The translations under genes were made by a program, and so were the position numbers. Shown here one piece after another: positions 19,285-29,040 of a stretch of 64,000 bases of DNA (positions are counted from its first letter, which is position 1; the number at the start of each line of letters is the position of its first letter). Location: NCBI GenBank assembly GCA_029834535.1, contig JAQMWT010000334.1, positions 1-64,000 of the forward strand. The letters are read 5' to 3'. Below the pieces are notes generated by a model. It saw nothing but the letters and a program-made list of their open reading frames with translations. It did not search any database and was not told the DNA's origin. The stretch is from Chrysophaeum taylorii (taxonomy: Eukaryota > Sar > Pelagophyceae > Pelagomonadales > Pelagomonadaceae).

Positions 19285-20643
19285 TCATCGTCGGGGGGAT
19301 GAATGCTTGGCCCTTTTGTTGTTGCTGCGGGAAGAAGAAGAAAAGGCTCCGTCGATGTCGCCGAGGCCGGCTCTCTTGGAATCGTACTTGCGCCGGAGGG
19401 TGTCGTCCTGGCGGCGCCTGATCCAGCCGTTGAACTCGTAGTCCTTGTCGGCGAAGGTGGTGTCTTCGTTGGAAAGGTGGGTGTACTTTGTTCTACCGGC
19501 AAAGCCGAAATCCTTGACCTGGAGGACCTTAGGAAGGGCCTCGCGGTCGAACTTGTCGATGCCCGTGGCCTCCCCAGTAGACCTGTTGCGCACGTCTTGT
19601 GGGTCCTTGGTCAGCGTGTCGTCGTCCATGAAGTAGGCGCCCTTGTGGTGATACTTTTGGAGGAACTTCCACTTGGCCTTTGGTTTGGGGACGTTTCTGC
19701 CACTCGCCTCGTCCTCCCTGGCGCGCTCGGCGGGCGTGAGGCCGCGACGTCGTTCCGTCTCGGCAGCCTCCCTCGCGGCAGCTTCTCTGGCGTTTTTATC
19801 GCGCGTCGCGCGAGATAGCTCCCGGAGGCGCCAGGCCTCGAATTCCAGGGGATCGTCGAGGTCGTCCTCGTCATCGGGGGCGTCCCAGTCCGAGCCCTCT
19901 TCGGTCCCGAAATGTTTCTGCGTCTCCTCGGCCGTCACGACGCGGGCCACCATCAGCCGCGACTCCTCGCCGCGTTCTTCGACCCGAATTTTTTCGCGCT
20001 CCTCCCGCGCCCGTTCCGTTCGCTCGCGCTCCTCGGCCTCGGCGATCGTCGCGCGGTGCGCCTTGGGCACGAACGTCGGACGCACCTCCTCGTCTTCGGA
20101 TGACGATGATGAGCTCGTCGTGCTCGACTCGTCGTCGTCGTCCCAAGTTTCTTCTCGGGGCTCCTCCGGAGGAACCGCCTCCTCCTCCTCCTCCTCCTCG
20201 GGACCCGCCTCCGCGCGTTGGCGCAGCTTTTCGCGGACTCGCGCGCGCCGCGCCGCGGCGTCCTCGGCCTTCTCCGGCTCGGGTGCCGGCGCGTCGCCCT
20301 CCGCCGACGACTCCTCGTCCTCGTCCTCGTCGGGCACCGCCCGCAGCACCACCGGCTCTGCTTTCTTGCGACGCACCGGCGCACTCAAAAATTCGGGCTC
20401 CGACGCCTCCACCTTGACCCACTTGGGCGCCTGTCCCGGAAAGTACCGCGTCACCTTCTTCGACCGGGCCGCCGCCCGCCGTCCGATCGTCTCGTCGTCC
20501 CGCTTCGTGTGCACGCCCAGGGGCACCATCGTCGCCTGCGCCGTCTCGTCGGCCGTGAACCGCATCGACGCCGCATCCCCCTGCGTCGTCGACAGGTTCA
20601 GCCCGAGCTCGCGCAGCCCGAAGAGGTCCTCGCGGTGACCCAT
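19285..20643 (-). CDS. MFAP1: MFAP1 spliceosomal protein
   Basis: Homologue of microfibrillar-associated protein 1, a nuclear B-complex spliceosome factor, 452 residues, single exon. The N-terminal two thirds are charged and low-complexity (Glu runs near 150, Ser run near 180), with long Glu/Arg coiled-coil stretches. The diagnostic C-terminal part is clear: Lys-Trp-Lys-Phe-Leu-Gln-Lys-Tyr-His-His-Lys-Gly-Ala-Tyr-Phe, then Leu-Pro-Lys-Val-Leu-Gln-Val-Lys, then Gly-Arg-Thr-Lys-Tyr-Thr-His-Leu and an Asp-Thr-Thr motif. The first ATG of the frame is at 20643; the open frame upstream has none. The gene stands 85 bp from the next start, on the same strand. Confidence 0.92.
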   Translation of the reverse strand: MGHREDLFGLRELGLNLSTTQGDAASMRFTADETAQATMVPLGVHTKRDDETIGRRAAARSKKVTRYFPGQAPKWVKVEASEPEFLSAPVRRKKAEPVVLRAVPDEDEDEESSAEGDAPAPEPEKAEDAAARRARVREKLRQRAEAGPEEEEEEEAVPPEEPREETWDDDDESSTTSSSSSSEDEEVRPTFVPKAHRATIAEAEERERTERAREEREKIRVEERGEESRLMVARVVTAEETQKHFGTEEGSDWDAPDDEDDLDDPLEFEAWRLRELSRATRDKNAREAAAREAAETERRRGLTPAERAREDEASGRNVPKPKAKWKFLQKYHHKGAYFMDDDTLTKDPQDVRNRSTGEATGIDKFDREALPKVLQVKDFGFAGRTKYTHLSNEDTTFADKDYEFNGWIRRRQDDTLRRKYDSKRAGLGDIDGAFSSSSRSNNKRAKHSSPRR

Positions 20644-20773
20644 TATTATGAGCCGAGCCCTTTCCCCGATCAACGTTGCTCCTGTCGGGGTTTTAAGGTC
20701 TGCCCCTCGTTTTTGCCGTCATCATCATCATCAAGCTGGACAAACGCAAAGCCTTCACAACAAGCTCAAGCGT

Positions 20774-22190
20774 CGGACCGTCGTGGACAAACTCGCACAC
20801 CGCGCCAACGCTAAGCTGCGCGCCTTTGGCTGTAATTCAAGCAATTACAGCTCGCGCAAGCACGATTTGGCATTGGGCGACGGCGTCATCGCTGGTTTGG
20901 TTCTCGACGCTCTCCTGTAGTACGCCCGCGACATCCAAGCTAGCGGCGAGGAGCTCGGAGCTCCGAGCTCCGCCTCGACAAGTGCGTGGCGTTCTGTCCG
21001 GCGCTTAGCATGGGTCTCCTCGATCGCCCCGATGTCCAACACCACGTCCAAGTTGTGCCGGTTGGCACCCGCACTCTTGCTGGCGTATTGCCGTTGTCGC
21101 TAACGGCCTCGTAATCTACGGTGTGCCCATCGGCTCGCCCGGAGATGCCTACGTCGACGCTACCTTGCAACGCGAGGTTGACGATCAGGTCGGCTACGCG
21201 ACCTCCATTCGCACCTTGCTCCGGAACGTCTCTCTCCATAGCTGGGGCCGCTACTGTATCGCCCAGCGGCGCATGGACTACCTTGCGCAGCTCTGCTACC
21301 CCGCCAATGCCTCGAGCGCGCTCCGCCGTTCGACGATGCTGTTCTCAACTTCGTCGCCACAGCACTTGGCGGCGCTGACCCGCGTCAGCTTTTTGACTCC
21401 GCCGACGTCGTCCTCCAACGCCTCCTGCTCGAAATGGGGGTGGCGGCATTCGCTCCTGCGCCGACCTCAGCCCCGCCACCTTCGTTGGCACGGCGTCCCA
21501 AGCCCTCCCGCATCTCGTGGACCTTCCCGATCCGAGGGGTGCCATCGACGTCCCTGGCTACCTACCTCGCCTCGGTCCTGAGTGCCACCCCTTGAAAATA
21601 TTTTCGCGCAGGAAAAAGAGGTGGACCGTCGGCACCACCTCCTCGCATCATCTTGTTGCCGCCTGGCGCGAGCACTCGAGACTGCGTGGGACGGACTTCG
21701 CGCTGATCTCCGAACCGCGCCGGCGCTGGTTCTGGCGACCCCGCCAACCTTCATCTTCTCTACGGTCTTCTCGCCCACGACTTCGTCTCCATGGGCGTCC
21801 AAGTTGACGACACCCCTGCTGCTCATACCTCAGCTCCAGCGTGCTCTAACCTCCCAGCGCGAAGCAACTCGGGCCGCTGCACTCCAGCGACTGGCGGCCC
21901 CACCTTCCTATCACCGATGCTCGTCGGGTAGTGGCGTCCTCATGGGATCGCTTCTCGACTACGTTGATCAGCTCGTGGCCCTGCTCCTCCTCTCAAATTC
22001 GCTGCTGGGCCGAGATGTGTGCCCAATACTTTCTTTGGCTACCCCTCTCTCTCTCTCCAGCGTCTTCGGACCTCTCGCATTCTGGGCGCGGATGTCGTTC
22101 TCGACGCCCGCCGCAAGACGCTTCTCACGCACCTCAACGACCCCGAAAAAATCTCGCCGCCGCAAAGCCTTCAAAGCCTTCGAGCCCACC
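20774..22190 (+). mobile_element. Decayed LINE, copy 2 of the GACA-tailed family
   Basis: From 20774 the plus strand matches the minus-strand LINE at 8.5-11.0 kb, beginning with the same 5' boundary block (CGGACCGTCGTGGACAAACT) and continuing through the Asp-Gly-Val-Ile box, the Tyr-Ala-Arg-Asp-Ile-Gln-Ala-Ser-Gly-Glu-Glu block and the thumb. It carries an internal deletion soon after the start, small indels that scatter the match over all three frames, and several stops. Homology fades at about 22142, so the 3' third and the GACA tail are gone. It is clearly older than copy 1. That both copies start at nearly the same base is odd for random 5' truncation. Confidence 0.8.
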
Positions 22191-22283
22191 CCCCCCTTCT
22201 TATATATATTGACAGTCGACCTTTTTAGAACCCCCGGGACCGTCGGAAGGGAGGGAGTAGCAGGTCGGTTGCAGAATTGAGAA

Positions 22284-22709
22284 ATGCTTCGACGGTGTCT
22301 GGTGCGGCTGTCAAAGAAGAAGCTGAGCCGCGAGGAGGTCGAGGCCCTCGCCGAGCGCGCCCGGAACGAGCAGCGACTCTGGGACGCCGAGCGCCGCATC
22401 TTCGGGGGGCACATTGGGTGGGGCCACCCGCTGTTGTGGCTCCTCGCGGGCGGCGCTGTCGTGCTCCACTACGCCAACGCGCGAAGGGACCTCCAGCGCG
22501 AAGAGAACGAGGCCCGCCTCGAGGACCTCCGCCGACTCCGCGATAAGCCCACGGACGTCGACGCTTTGATCGCGCACAAGCGGCACCAGATGGAGACGTG
22601 GACGGCGCGCGCCGTCGGCAGCGACGCCGCCGCGGCCGACGCCCGCGCCCGCGTCGACAAGCTCCAGGCTGAAATCAACGACCTCGACTTCAACCGTCCA
22701 CCCGACTGA
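22284..22709 (+). CDS. Small membrane protein with coiled coil, unknown
   Basis: 141 residues, single exon, ATG in good context. The N-terminus is Arg/Lys/Leu-rich (a plausible mitochondrial presequence), followed by a helical charged segment, one membrane helix at about 48-67 (Leu-Leu-Trp-Leu-Leu-Ala-Gly-Gly-Ala) and a C-terminal heptad-like coiled coil rich in Arg, Glu and Ala. Third-position GC is high throughout. Position and spacing (convergent, 91 bp from the SET gene) suggest an ordinary single-copy gene. No family recognised; a mitochondrial inner-membrane protein is the best guess. Confidence 0.6.
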   Translation: MLRRCLVRLSKKKLSREEVEALAERARNEQRLWDAERRIFGGHIGWGHPLLWLLAGGAVVLHYANARRDLQREENEARLEDLRRLRDKPTDVDALIAHKRHQMETWTARAVGSDAAAADARARVDKLQAEINDLDFNRPPD

Positions 22710-22800
22710 GAGTGGAGTGGACGCTCTTCGAAAAACAAAAACAAAACTTTTTTTTTTTGTTCGCGCTACTCCTACTAAAACCGCGTTGTCGTCGTTTCGT

Positions 22801-24141
22801 TTAGTTGTCGTTGTTGTTGTTGTTGTTGCTGCTGCTGGTAGAATGATGATTATAGCCGAAGAGGAGAATGGCGGCGTTGAGGGCGTCCTCGCAGCGCCGG
22901 TGATTCGCCTCGAGGATGCCCGCGCGCGTCGACCGGTAGCGGAGGGCGAAAAGGGTATTGGCGAGTCTGACGCGCTGGTGGTGGTCCAGGGGGGGACCAC
23001 CACCACCACCACCACCACCACCACCACCACAACCACCACCACGGTGCGAAGAAGTAAGTTCCGCGTAAGCCCGGGCCATGGCGTCGCGGTCGTCGTCGTC
23101 AGGCGAGGATAGAGCGTAGAGGAGGTCCCTGAGCAGGACGACGAGGGCGTCCAGAGCCGGAACGTCGGCGGTAATGTGTGCGCCCGTATCAAAATTGGTC
23201 GGGTCGTCGGCGACGGCGACGCGGAGCAAAGCCAGGGCGTCGGCGTTGCGGGGGGCGGCGAGGAGATCGGTGTCGCGGTCTACGGTGAGGTAGGCGAGGT
23301 GGGGTACGTGGCTCGCGGCGAGAATCCGTCTTTTCGCCTCCAAGAGATCGTCGTCCCTGAGCGCGACCGGGATCCGGATCTTGTCGTGACGGTTGTTCTC
23401 CAAGGCAAAGCCGTACTCCAAGAGGAGTTTTGCGTTGGGGGCGTTCCTGCCGTAGGTGTTCAAGGCCTCGACGCCCTCGCTCACCGCGGTGGTCGGATAC
23501 AAACGGAAGGTGCCATCGGGAGCCGTATCGTAGGTCGCGTCGCTGTCGTCGTGGTTTAGGCAATCGGCCCACGGAACCAGCGCGGTCTCGCGGAGCTTGC
23601 GGCCAAAGGCCCGAGCCTGGACGACGTTCCAGGCCGCCGTAAACGCGGCGAGTGACGGAACGCAGTACTGTTCTCTGACGCGAAGGTTGAAGAGCCGCGC
23701 GTGCAGGTCGGCGACCCACTGCCCGCGGCGCTTGGCGCGGTCGGCCAGTTCTGGATCCCTCAGCTCCTCGAGTTCGACTTGGGTCCACGACGAGATGGTC
23801 GCGCCGCCGGTCGCGATTTTGAGGTACGGCGCCCAGAAGCTGGACTCCCCTTTGCGAGCCTCCCACCACACGAAGGTCGCGAGCAACGCGTCCCCACCGA
23901 GATTCGCCAACGCGGCCAACTCCCCCATGTCCGAGGCGAGGGCCTTGCTCGGTGTCATCCACAGCTCTTCGGGGACGCGAAGGAACGGTTCGCCGGGGGC
24001 TATGGCGCGTTTTGTGTAGGCGGTTCGTCCCCCCCAGGCGTCCCTCACGGGCCACACGAGTTTCGACACGTCGGCGCCGTGGGCGGCGAGCCACTCGAGA
24101 AATTCCGCTTCGAGGTACGTCGGCGTCGCGATCGGCGTCAT
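22801..24141 (-). CDS. SET-domain lysine methyltransferase, Rubisco-LSMT/SETD3 type
   Basis: Protein methyltransferase of 446 residues in the SETD3/SETD6/Rubisco large-subunit-methyltransferase group. The split SET domain is visible: Trp-Gly-Gly-Arg-Thr-Ala-Tyr and Gly-Glu-Pro-Phe-Leu-Arg-Val-Pro at the N-terminus, Val-Pro-Trp-Ala-Asp-Cys-Leu-Asn-His near residue 190 (AdoMet-binding Asn-His) and Asn-Thr-Tyr-Gly-Arg-Asn-Ala-Pro-Asn-Ala with Leu-Leu-Glu-Tyr-Gly-Phe near 230-245. A C-terminal substrate-binding helical domain follows. Near residue 390 a Gly run from a (GGT)n microsatellite interrupts it. The start is the ATG at 24141; the open frame extends upstream without ATG. The target could be Rubisco, a plastid aldolase, actin or a nuclear protein; no transit peptide is obvious. 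Confidence 0.85.
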   Translation of the reverse strand: MTPIATPTYLEAEFLEWLAAHGADVSKLVWPVRDAWGGRTAYTKRAIAPGEPFLRVPEELWMTPSKALASDMGELAALANLGGDALLATFVWWEARKGESSFWAPYLKIATGGATISSWTQVELEELRDPELADRAKRRGQWVADLHARLFNLRVREQYCVPSLAAFTAAWNVVQARAFGRKLRETALVPWADCLNHDDSDATYDTAPDGTFRLYPTTAVSEGVEALNTYGRNAPNAKLLLEYGFALENNRHDKIRIPVALRDDDLLEAKRRILAASHVPHLAYLTVDRDTDLLAAPRNADALALLRVAVADDPTNFDTGAHITADVPALDALVVLLRDLLYALSSPDDDDRDAMARAYAELTSSHRGGGCGGGGGGGGGGGPPLDHHQRVRLANTLFALRYRSTRAGILEANHRRCEDALNAAILLFGYNHHSTSSSNNNNNNDN

Positions 24142-24575
24142 AATCGTGTTGAAACCGCAGAAGATTAGGGTTATGGTTTTAAAATGTCGCCTAGGCGTTG
24201 AGGTTTTTTTTTGTTCAGAGTCCAACAAGAGTGCGCGGGCGGCGTTGCGTCTTCAGGGACGGACCTACATCAACGTGTACAAACGTAATATAACTTGTAA
24301 AATAAAATCACACGCTGTGTAGACTATTCGAATCGATCGCAGGAAAGGGAAGGAGGATGGACGTTCTCGGGTCGTCTTCCTTGCCAGGATGTAAAACCCC
24401 GCGTAGAGTAGAGTAGAGTAGAGTAGAGTAAAGTAAAGTAAAGTAAAGCGAAGAAAAAAAAAAAGGTGAGAAGGGCGGGGGGGTTCTCGTCTCTCTCTCG
24501 GCGGCGGCGGCGGCAGCAGCAGCAGCAGCAGCAGCGGCGCCAAGAGGAGGCGGCGGGGATGTGGTGGTTGGAAGG
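24142..24575. repeat. Intergenic with (AGAGT)n and CAG/GGC repeats
   Basis: An (AGAGT)n run grading into (AAAGT)n lies at about 24403-24448, and a GGC/CAG stretch at about 24498-24535. It holds the upstream region of the SET gene and the 3' flank of the glucanase gene. No coding sequence supported. Confidence 0.5.
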
Positions 24576-26219
24576 CTAGGCGATGGCGCTGATTGGGGCT
24601 TCGGTCGTCGGCAGGATCTGGGCGTTTGCCCCATAGAAGGAGGAAGATGCCGGGGATTCGTCGTCGGGGGCTCGTTGCTTGATGGCGTCGTAGTCGCCAG
24701 GACAGCAGAAGCAGACGGCGCGGCGGAGGCGACGCGACGAGACGGGGATTTTTTGGAGGAGACGGTTGGCGCGCGCAAGGATGAGAAGGGCGGCGAGGAG
24801 GGCCATAAAGGAGAAGAGGGCGAGGGCGGAGAGAATAGTTTGGGCGAGGACGCGGCGCGGGGGCGATTCGGCGCAGGGGACGCCCGTCCAGCCCGGGATG
24901 GGGGGAAAGGGGCTGACGACGCCGTCGGTACAGTCTTGGGCCTCCTGCTCGAGGTCCTCGCAGGTCAAGCCGAGCTGGTCGGAGACGTCGACATTCCTTT
25001 CGAGCTTGGGGATCCAGCCCTCGCGGACGCCGCGGAGGTAGTCCCATTCGCGGTAGACGTCGGCTTCCATCCGGAAGTTCCAGAAGAACCAGCCGTGGAA
25101 GTCGAGACCCGGCGCGCCGCTGAGGTAGGGCGCGGATTCCTCGGGGGTCGCTTCGAAGGTAACCATCTGCGCGATGACGTACTGGAGCAAAAAGCGCTTG
25201 CGGTCGTCCGTGAGGGGTCGGGATTCTGGCGAGGCGAGTTCGAGCTCGGGGGAAGGCGTCTGATCGTAGGCGGCCGTCCATTCCCCAACGAATCTGCTGA
25301 GTTCGGTGGGCTGGGGAGGCCAGCCGTCCCAGCAACATTGGTTGATGTGGGCGCGCTCGAAGCGACAGACTTGCGTGACGTGCTGCTTGGGCGTCATCGC
25401 CTTGAGGTCGTCGACGAAGCACGCGTATATGTGCGAGTCGAGGAAGACGTTTGTCGCTCGGATGGGGTTTCCCGCGTGCCAGAACCAGTTGAAACTCTGG
25501 GGGCTGAACATGTCGCCGATGTAGATAGAGATGCCGTCTCCGAGCACGGTCCTGATGGTGTCGTACGCCTTGTTGTAGAAGTCGAGCATCAGCCAGTAGT
25601 CGATGTGCTGATCCGGCTCGTTCAAGAGGCCAAATCCCGTCACGTCGTTTCGGAGACCCTCGGCGTCGACGCGCCGCACGATCGTCTCGATGGCCGCGAG
25701 GGATCTGTTGACGTTTCGCGTCGAGGCATCCCAGGTCGCGTTCCCGAGGCGACCACTGTTGTCGAAGCCGTTCTGCGAGCCCGGGACGGCGTGCAGGTCC
25801 AGCCAGACCTCGATCCCGCGCTCCCGGGCCCAACGGGTCATGCGTGCGAAGTACTTCCATTGACCGCTCACGTACGGTTCGCCCTCTTCGACGTCGCCGG
25901 TTATCCACCATCCCACCGGCACCCTCACGTGCGTGATGCCCGCGTCCGCGAGGTCGTTCATCTCCTCTACGCTCACCCACGTGTCCCAGTGCTCGTCGAG
26001 TCGTTTCTGGCACTCGCTCTTCCCGAGTCGTTCGCAATATGTCCATTCGTCCTTCGGGCTTGTCGGATCGAAGGGATCCCACTCCGCGAACAGCGACGGC
26101 TTTATCCACTTCTCGAGCACGAGCCAGCCCCCGAGGTTTACTCCGCGGATCTTCAGCGACGTCTGCGCGGACACGGGGACGCCCAAAACGAAGAAGAAGA
26201 AGAAGAACAACAACAACAT
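24576..26219 (-). CDS. Membrane-anchored exo-beta-1,3-glucanase (GH5)
   Basis: 547 residues. The signal peptide is three Leu then six Phe, followed by Val-Leu-Gly-Val; the Phe codons are a TTC repeat. The GH5 domain (about 22-400) resembles fungal glucan 1,3-beta-glucosidase: Arg-Gly-Val-Asn-Leu-Gly-Gly-Trp-Leu-Val near 27, the acid/base Glu in Leu-Asn-Glu-Pro-Asp-Gln near 199, the nucleophile Glu in Val-Gly-Glu-Trp near 310, and Trp-Phe-Phe-Trp-Asn-Phe near 370. A single membrane helix at about 465-487 and a cytosolic tail of some 60 residues follow, so the enzyme is probably displayed on the cell surface or in a vacuole. Likely substrate is laminarin or chrysolaminarin. Translation starts at the ATG at 26219; the upstream frame has no ATG. 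Confidence 0.88.
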   Translation of the reverse strand: MLLLFFFFFFVLGVPVSAQTSLKIRGVNLGGWLVLEKWIKPSLFAEWDPFDPTSPKDEWTYCERLGKSECQKRLDEHWDTWVSVEEMNDLADAGITHVRVPVGWWITGDVEEGEPYVSGQWKYFARMTRWARERGIEVWLDLHAVPGSQNGFDNSGRLGNATWDASTRNVNRSLAAIETIVRRVDAEGLRNDVTGFGLLNEPDQHIDYWLMLDFYNKAYDTIRTVLGDGISIYIGDMFSPQSFNWFWHAGNPIRATNVFLDSHIYACFVDDLKAMTPKQHVTQVCRFERAHINQCCWDGWPPQPTELSRFVGEWTAAYDQTPSPELELASPESRPLTDDRKRFLLQYVIAQMVTFEATPEESAPYLSGAPGLDFHGWFFWNFRMEADVYREWDYLRGVREGWIPKLERNVDVSDQLGLTCEDLEQEAQDCTDGVVSPFPPIPGWTGVPCAESPPRRVLAQTILSALALFSFMALLAALLILARANRLLQKIPVSSRRLRRAVCFCCPGDYDAIKQRAPDDESPASSSFYGANAQILPTTEAPISAIA

Positions 26220-26441
26220 TGCGTTCGTTCGTTCGTTCGTTCGTAGCAGTGGGTGGGACACCAAAAACGCCTGTGCTGAAGACACGTCAGGTCCCTGGGA
26301 ATCTTCAATGCAAACACGTATGCGAACTTAACGGTTTTTCGGGGAAAATAGCGTCACTCCTCCCGCTTCGGCTCCGAAAAAGGAAAACACCAAACGACTA
26401 CCCTAGTGGTGGTCCGACGCGATGTACTATAACACTCTCAT
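26220..26441. other. Glucanase upstream region and FBPase 3' flank
   Basis: 222 bp with a (TTCG)n run at 26221-26245 directly upstream of the glucanase start. Nothing else seen. Confidence 0.4.
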
Positions 26442-27674
26442 TCATTCTTCTTGATAGATGTCGCCGGCCTTGTCGGTCTCGCCGTAGAGACCGAGGAGCT
26501 CGGAAACGTCGTCCGCCGAGCCGAGGACGACCGGAACGCGCTGGTGGACATTCGTTGGGTTGATGTCGAGGATGCGGGTGCGACCCGTGGACGCCTTGCC
26601 CCCGGCCTGCTCGACGATGAAGGACATGGGGGCAGCCTCGTACAACAGGCGGAGCTTGCCGCAGACGTTCTTTTTGTCCGCGGGATAGCCGAAGAGACCG
26701 CCGTAAAGGAGCGTCCGGTGGACGTCGCCGACCATCGATCCAATGTAGCGCGAGGAATACTTGGTGCTCGTCTCGCCCGTGCCCGTGCGGACACCGTTGA
26801 CATACTTCTGGAGGGGCTCGTCCCATTCCTGGCAGTTGGCCTCGTTGAAGCTATAGATCTTGCCGCGGGAAGGGATTTTCACGTCGGGGTCCGTCAGAAC
26901 AAACTCCCCAATGTGCTCGTCGTAGGTGAACATGTGGGTCCCAGCGCCGAGCGTGAAGCACAAAAAGGTGCTGCTCGAGTACAAAATGTACCCGGCCGCG
27001 ACCAGATTCGCGCCCGGCTGCAGAGTTTTGCCGAGGCACTCGTCGACGATGCTGCCATCTGGTAACACCTCGCACTCCGCGTTCGAGTCCTCGAATATCC
27101 CAAAGATGGTCCCCGTCGGAATCCCGGCGTCGACGTTCGACGACCCGTCGAGCGGGTCGAACACGGCGACATACTGGCCCGCCGTCCGCTCGACCAAGAT
27201 GCTGTCGTACCGCGACTCCACGTCGTCGTCAACCTCCACCGGCGCGTCCTCCTCTTCCGACGCGAGCACGCCCATGCGACCCGTGAACTTGAGCGCATTT
27301 TTCAGCACGTCGTTCGTGATGACGTCGAGTTTCTTCTGTTCCTCGCCCTGCACGTTCACGTTCCCCGAGTCTAGGTAACCGGTCAGCCCGGTCAACGACG
27401 ACCGCCGCACGAGATTCGAGATGGTCTTTCCCGCCGTCTCGATCGCGCTGAAGATCGACTCGAGCTCTGCGAGCTGCGGGTTCGCGACCGTCGCCTCGAT
27501 CATGAACCGCGACAACGTGATACCCGTCTGCGAGCACACCTCGGTGAAAATGGGGGCGCGCGTCGACGTCGTTGGCGCGTCCAGCGTCGCCGCGAGCCGC
27601 TGCGTGCTCGCCGCGCCGTGATTCAAACTTGGCGAGAACGCCGCCGCCCCGCACGCCAACACCCACAACATCAT
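26442..27674 (-). CDS. Plastid fructose-1,6-bisphosphatase
   Basis: Calvin-cycle enzyme that hydrolyses fructose 1,6-bisphosphate, 410 residues. The N-terminus is Met-Met-Leu-Trp-Val-Leu then Ala-Cys-Gly-Ala-Ala-Ala-Phe-Ser-Pro: a signal peptide followed by the ASAFAP-type motif with Phe13, expected for import into a complex red plastid. The metal-binding motif Asp-Pro-Leu-Asp-Gly-Ser-Ser-Asn is at 173-180, and the substrate-binding Tyr/Arg region around Tyr-Ser-Ser-Arg-Tyr-Ile-Gly-Ser-Met-Val is intact. The loop at 198-222 holds Cys201 and Cys213, but the third regulatory Cys of plant plastid FBPase is Leu here, so thioredoxin control may differ. The first ATG pair is at 27674; the longer open frame lacks ATG. 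Confidence 0.93.
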   Translation of the reverse strand: MMLWVLACGAAAFSPSLNHGAASTQRLAATLDAPTTSTRAPIFTEVCSQTGITLSRFMIEATVANPQLAELESIFSAIETAGKTISNLVRRSSLTGLTGYLDSGNVNVQGEEQKKLDVITNDVLKNALKFTGRMGVLASEEEDAPVEVDDDVESRYDSILVERTAGQYVAVFDPLDGSSNVDAGIPTGTIFGIFEDSNAECEVLPDGSIVDECLGKTLQPGANLVAAGYILYSSSTFLCFTLGAGTHMFTYDEHIGEFVLTDPDVKIPSRGKIYSFNEANCQEWDEPLQKYVNGVRTGTGETSTKYSSRYIGSMVGDVHRTLLYGGLFGYPADKKNVCGKLRLLYEAAPMSFIVEQAGGKASTGRTRILDINPTNVHQRVPVVLGSADDVSELLGLYGETDKAGDIYQEE

Positions 27675-27833
27675 TTTTTCACTCCCAGACACACACACGT
27701 ACGCTCGTGTGTGAAGATGATCCACGACGACCACATTCAACGGACGTTTTTCCTTCCTTCCCTTCCCTTCCCTTCCCTTCCTTCCAACGGGTTTATTTAT
27801 TCATTTATTATTTGTGATGATGAACACCACGAT
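27675..27833. other. FBPase upstream region with (CCTT)n run
   Basis: A CTTCC/CCTTC run lies at about 27750-27783, followed by ATTTATTC. The right part is the 5' side of FBPase, the left part the 3' flank of the next gene. Confidence 0.4.
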
Positions 27834-29009
27834 TCATCTTCGCGTCGGCGTACGCTGCCCCGTGGGGGAGAAGCCCCCGGACTCGGTCTCGATCGCCACG
27901 CGCCGCGACCGCGCGTTGCTCTCCCGCTGCTCGCGCCGTCGACGCCGCCGCTCGGTCGGCGACACGCGGTCGTCGTCGTCGCCCTCCGGATCGGCGGCGA
28001 CTTGGCTTCGCCGCGGCCCTCGCGCCGGTTGTTGTTGCTGCTGGAAAAAGTTGCCGAAAGCGTTGTCGCCGATGACCCCCGTCTCGACGAGGGCCGCCGT
28101 GCGCCCGTTTGGGTTGTTGTTGTTGTTGTTGCCTTGGCGCCTCGCGTGGCGCCGCTTCTGGAGCATGGTCGCGTACCCGAGCTTGACGGCGCGGCAGTCC
28201 TGGAAGACCTGTGTCGACGAGTGTGAGTGAAGCAAGGATTTTTTGTTTCCAAGGGGAGGCGCCGGAGCATACGCCGTCAGGAAAGTGGCACGTGCCGGGG
28301 CTGTCGACCTCGCAGTGCGGGTAGTCGGGCGTGACCTCGATGCCGCAGCAATAGCAAAAATCGGTTCGTTCGCGGTTGCAGGGAAGCGGGTCGGTCGACT
28401 TGTGGACCATATGGTTGCACGTTTCCGGGTCGTCCTTCTCGATTATCTTGTAGCAGCCAGGACACCGTTGCGCTCCCTGGAGCTCGCGCCACTCCTCGAG
28501 CTGCACGTCGCCGCGCTCGTCGCACTGCACGCCCGGATGCCACGGGCACTTGCAGCGCACGCACCACCGGTACGCGCAGTACGGACACTGGACGAGCGGC
28601 TCGGCCGAGTCTGCCGGGAGATTGACAAAGCAACCGCACTTGAGGCAGTGCATGCCGTCGCCGAGTACCGACCGATCCGAGAAGTCCAAGAACTTGCGGT
28701 ACTCGGCGCGACCCAGCACGAGCCGCGCGAGCGCGTCGGCGATGGTCGTCTTGCACCCCGCGTGGTGCATCGGACACCGCAGCGGAAACATCGAAATGTC
28801 GCCGAGCGCAGCCTTGGCGTACATGCTGAGGCACGTCCGGCAGACCTCGTGGTTGCACTGGGCGAGACCAAAGACCTTGACTTTCTCGCCGTAACAGATG
28901 CTGCACGTTCCCTTTTTTAGCGTCAACGCAGTCCAGATCGCGTTGACCGCGGCGCCGTAGTGCCGCGCGTGCGCGAGCTGCGGCGCGATCGGCGACGGTC
29001 CCATGCCCG

Positions 29010-29040
<31 letters not shown>

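Noticed and set aside
24265-26109. 614-codon minus-strand frame overlapping the exo-glucanase
   Set aside because: Arg/Pro-rich shifted-frame shadow of the GH5 gene on the same strand; the GH5 frame has catalytic motifs.
24561-26246. 561-codon plus-strand frame opposite the exo-glucanase
   Set aside because: Antisense shadow produced by the GC-rich codon structure; no motif.
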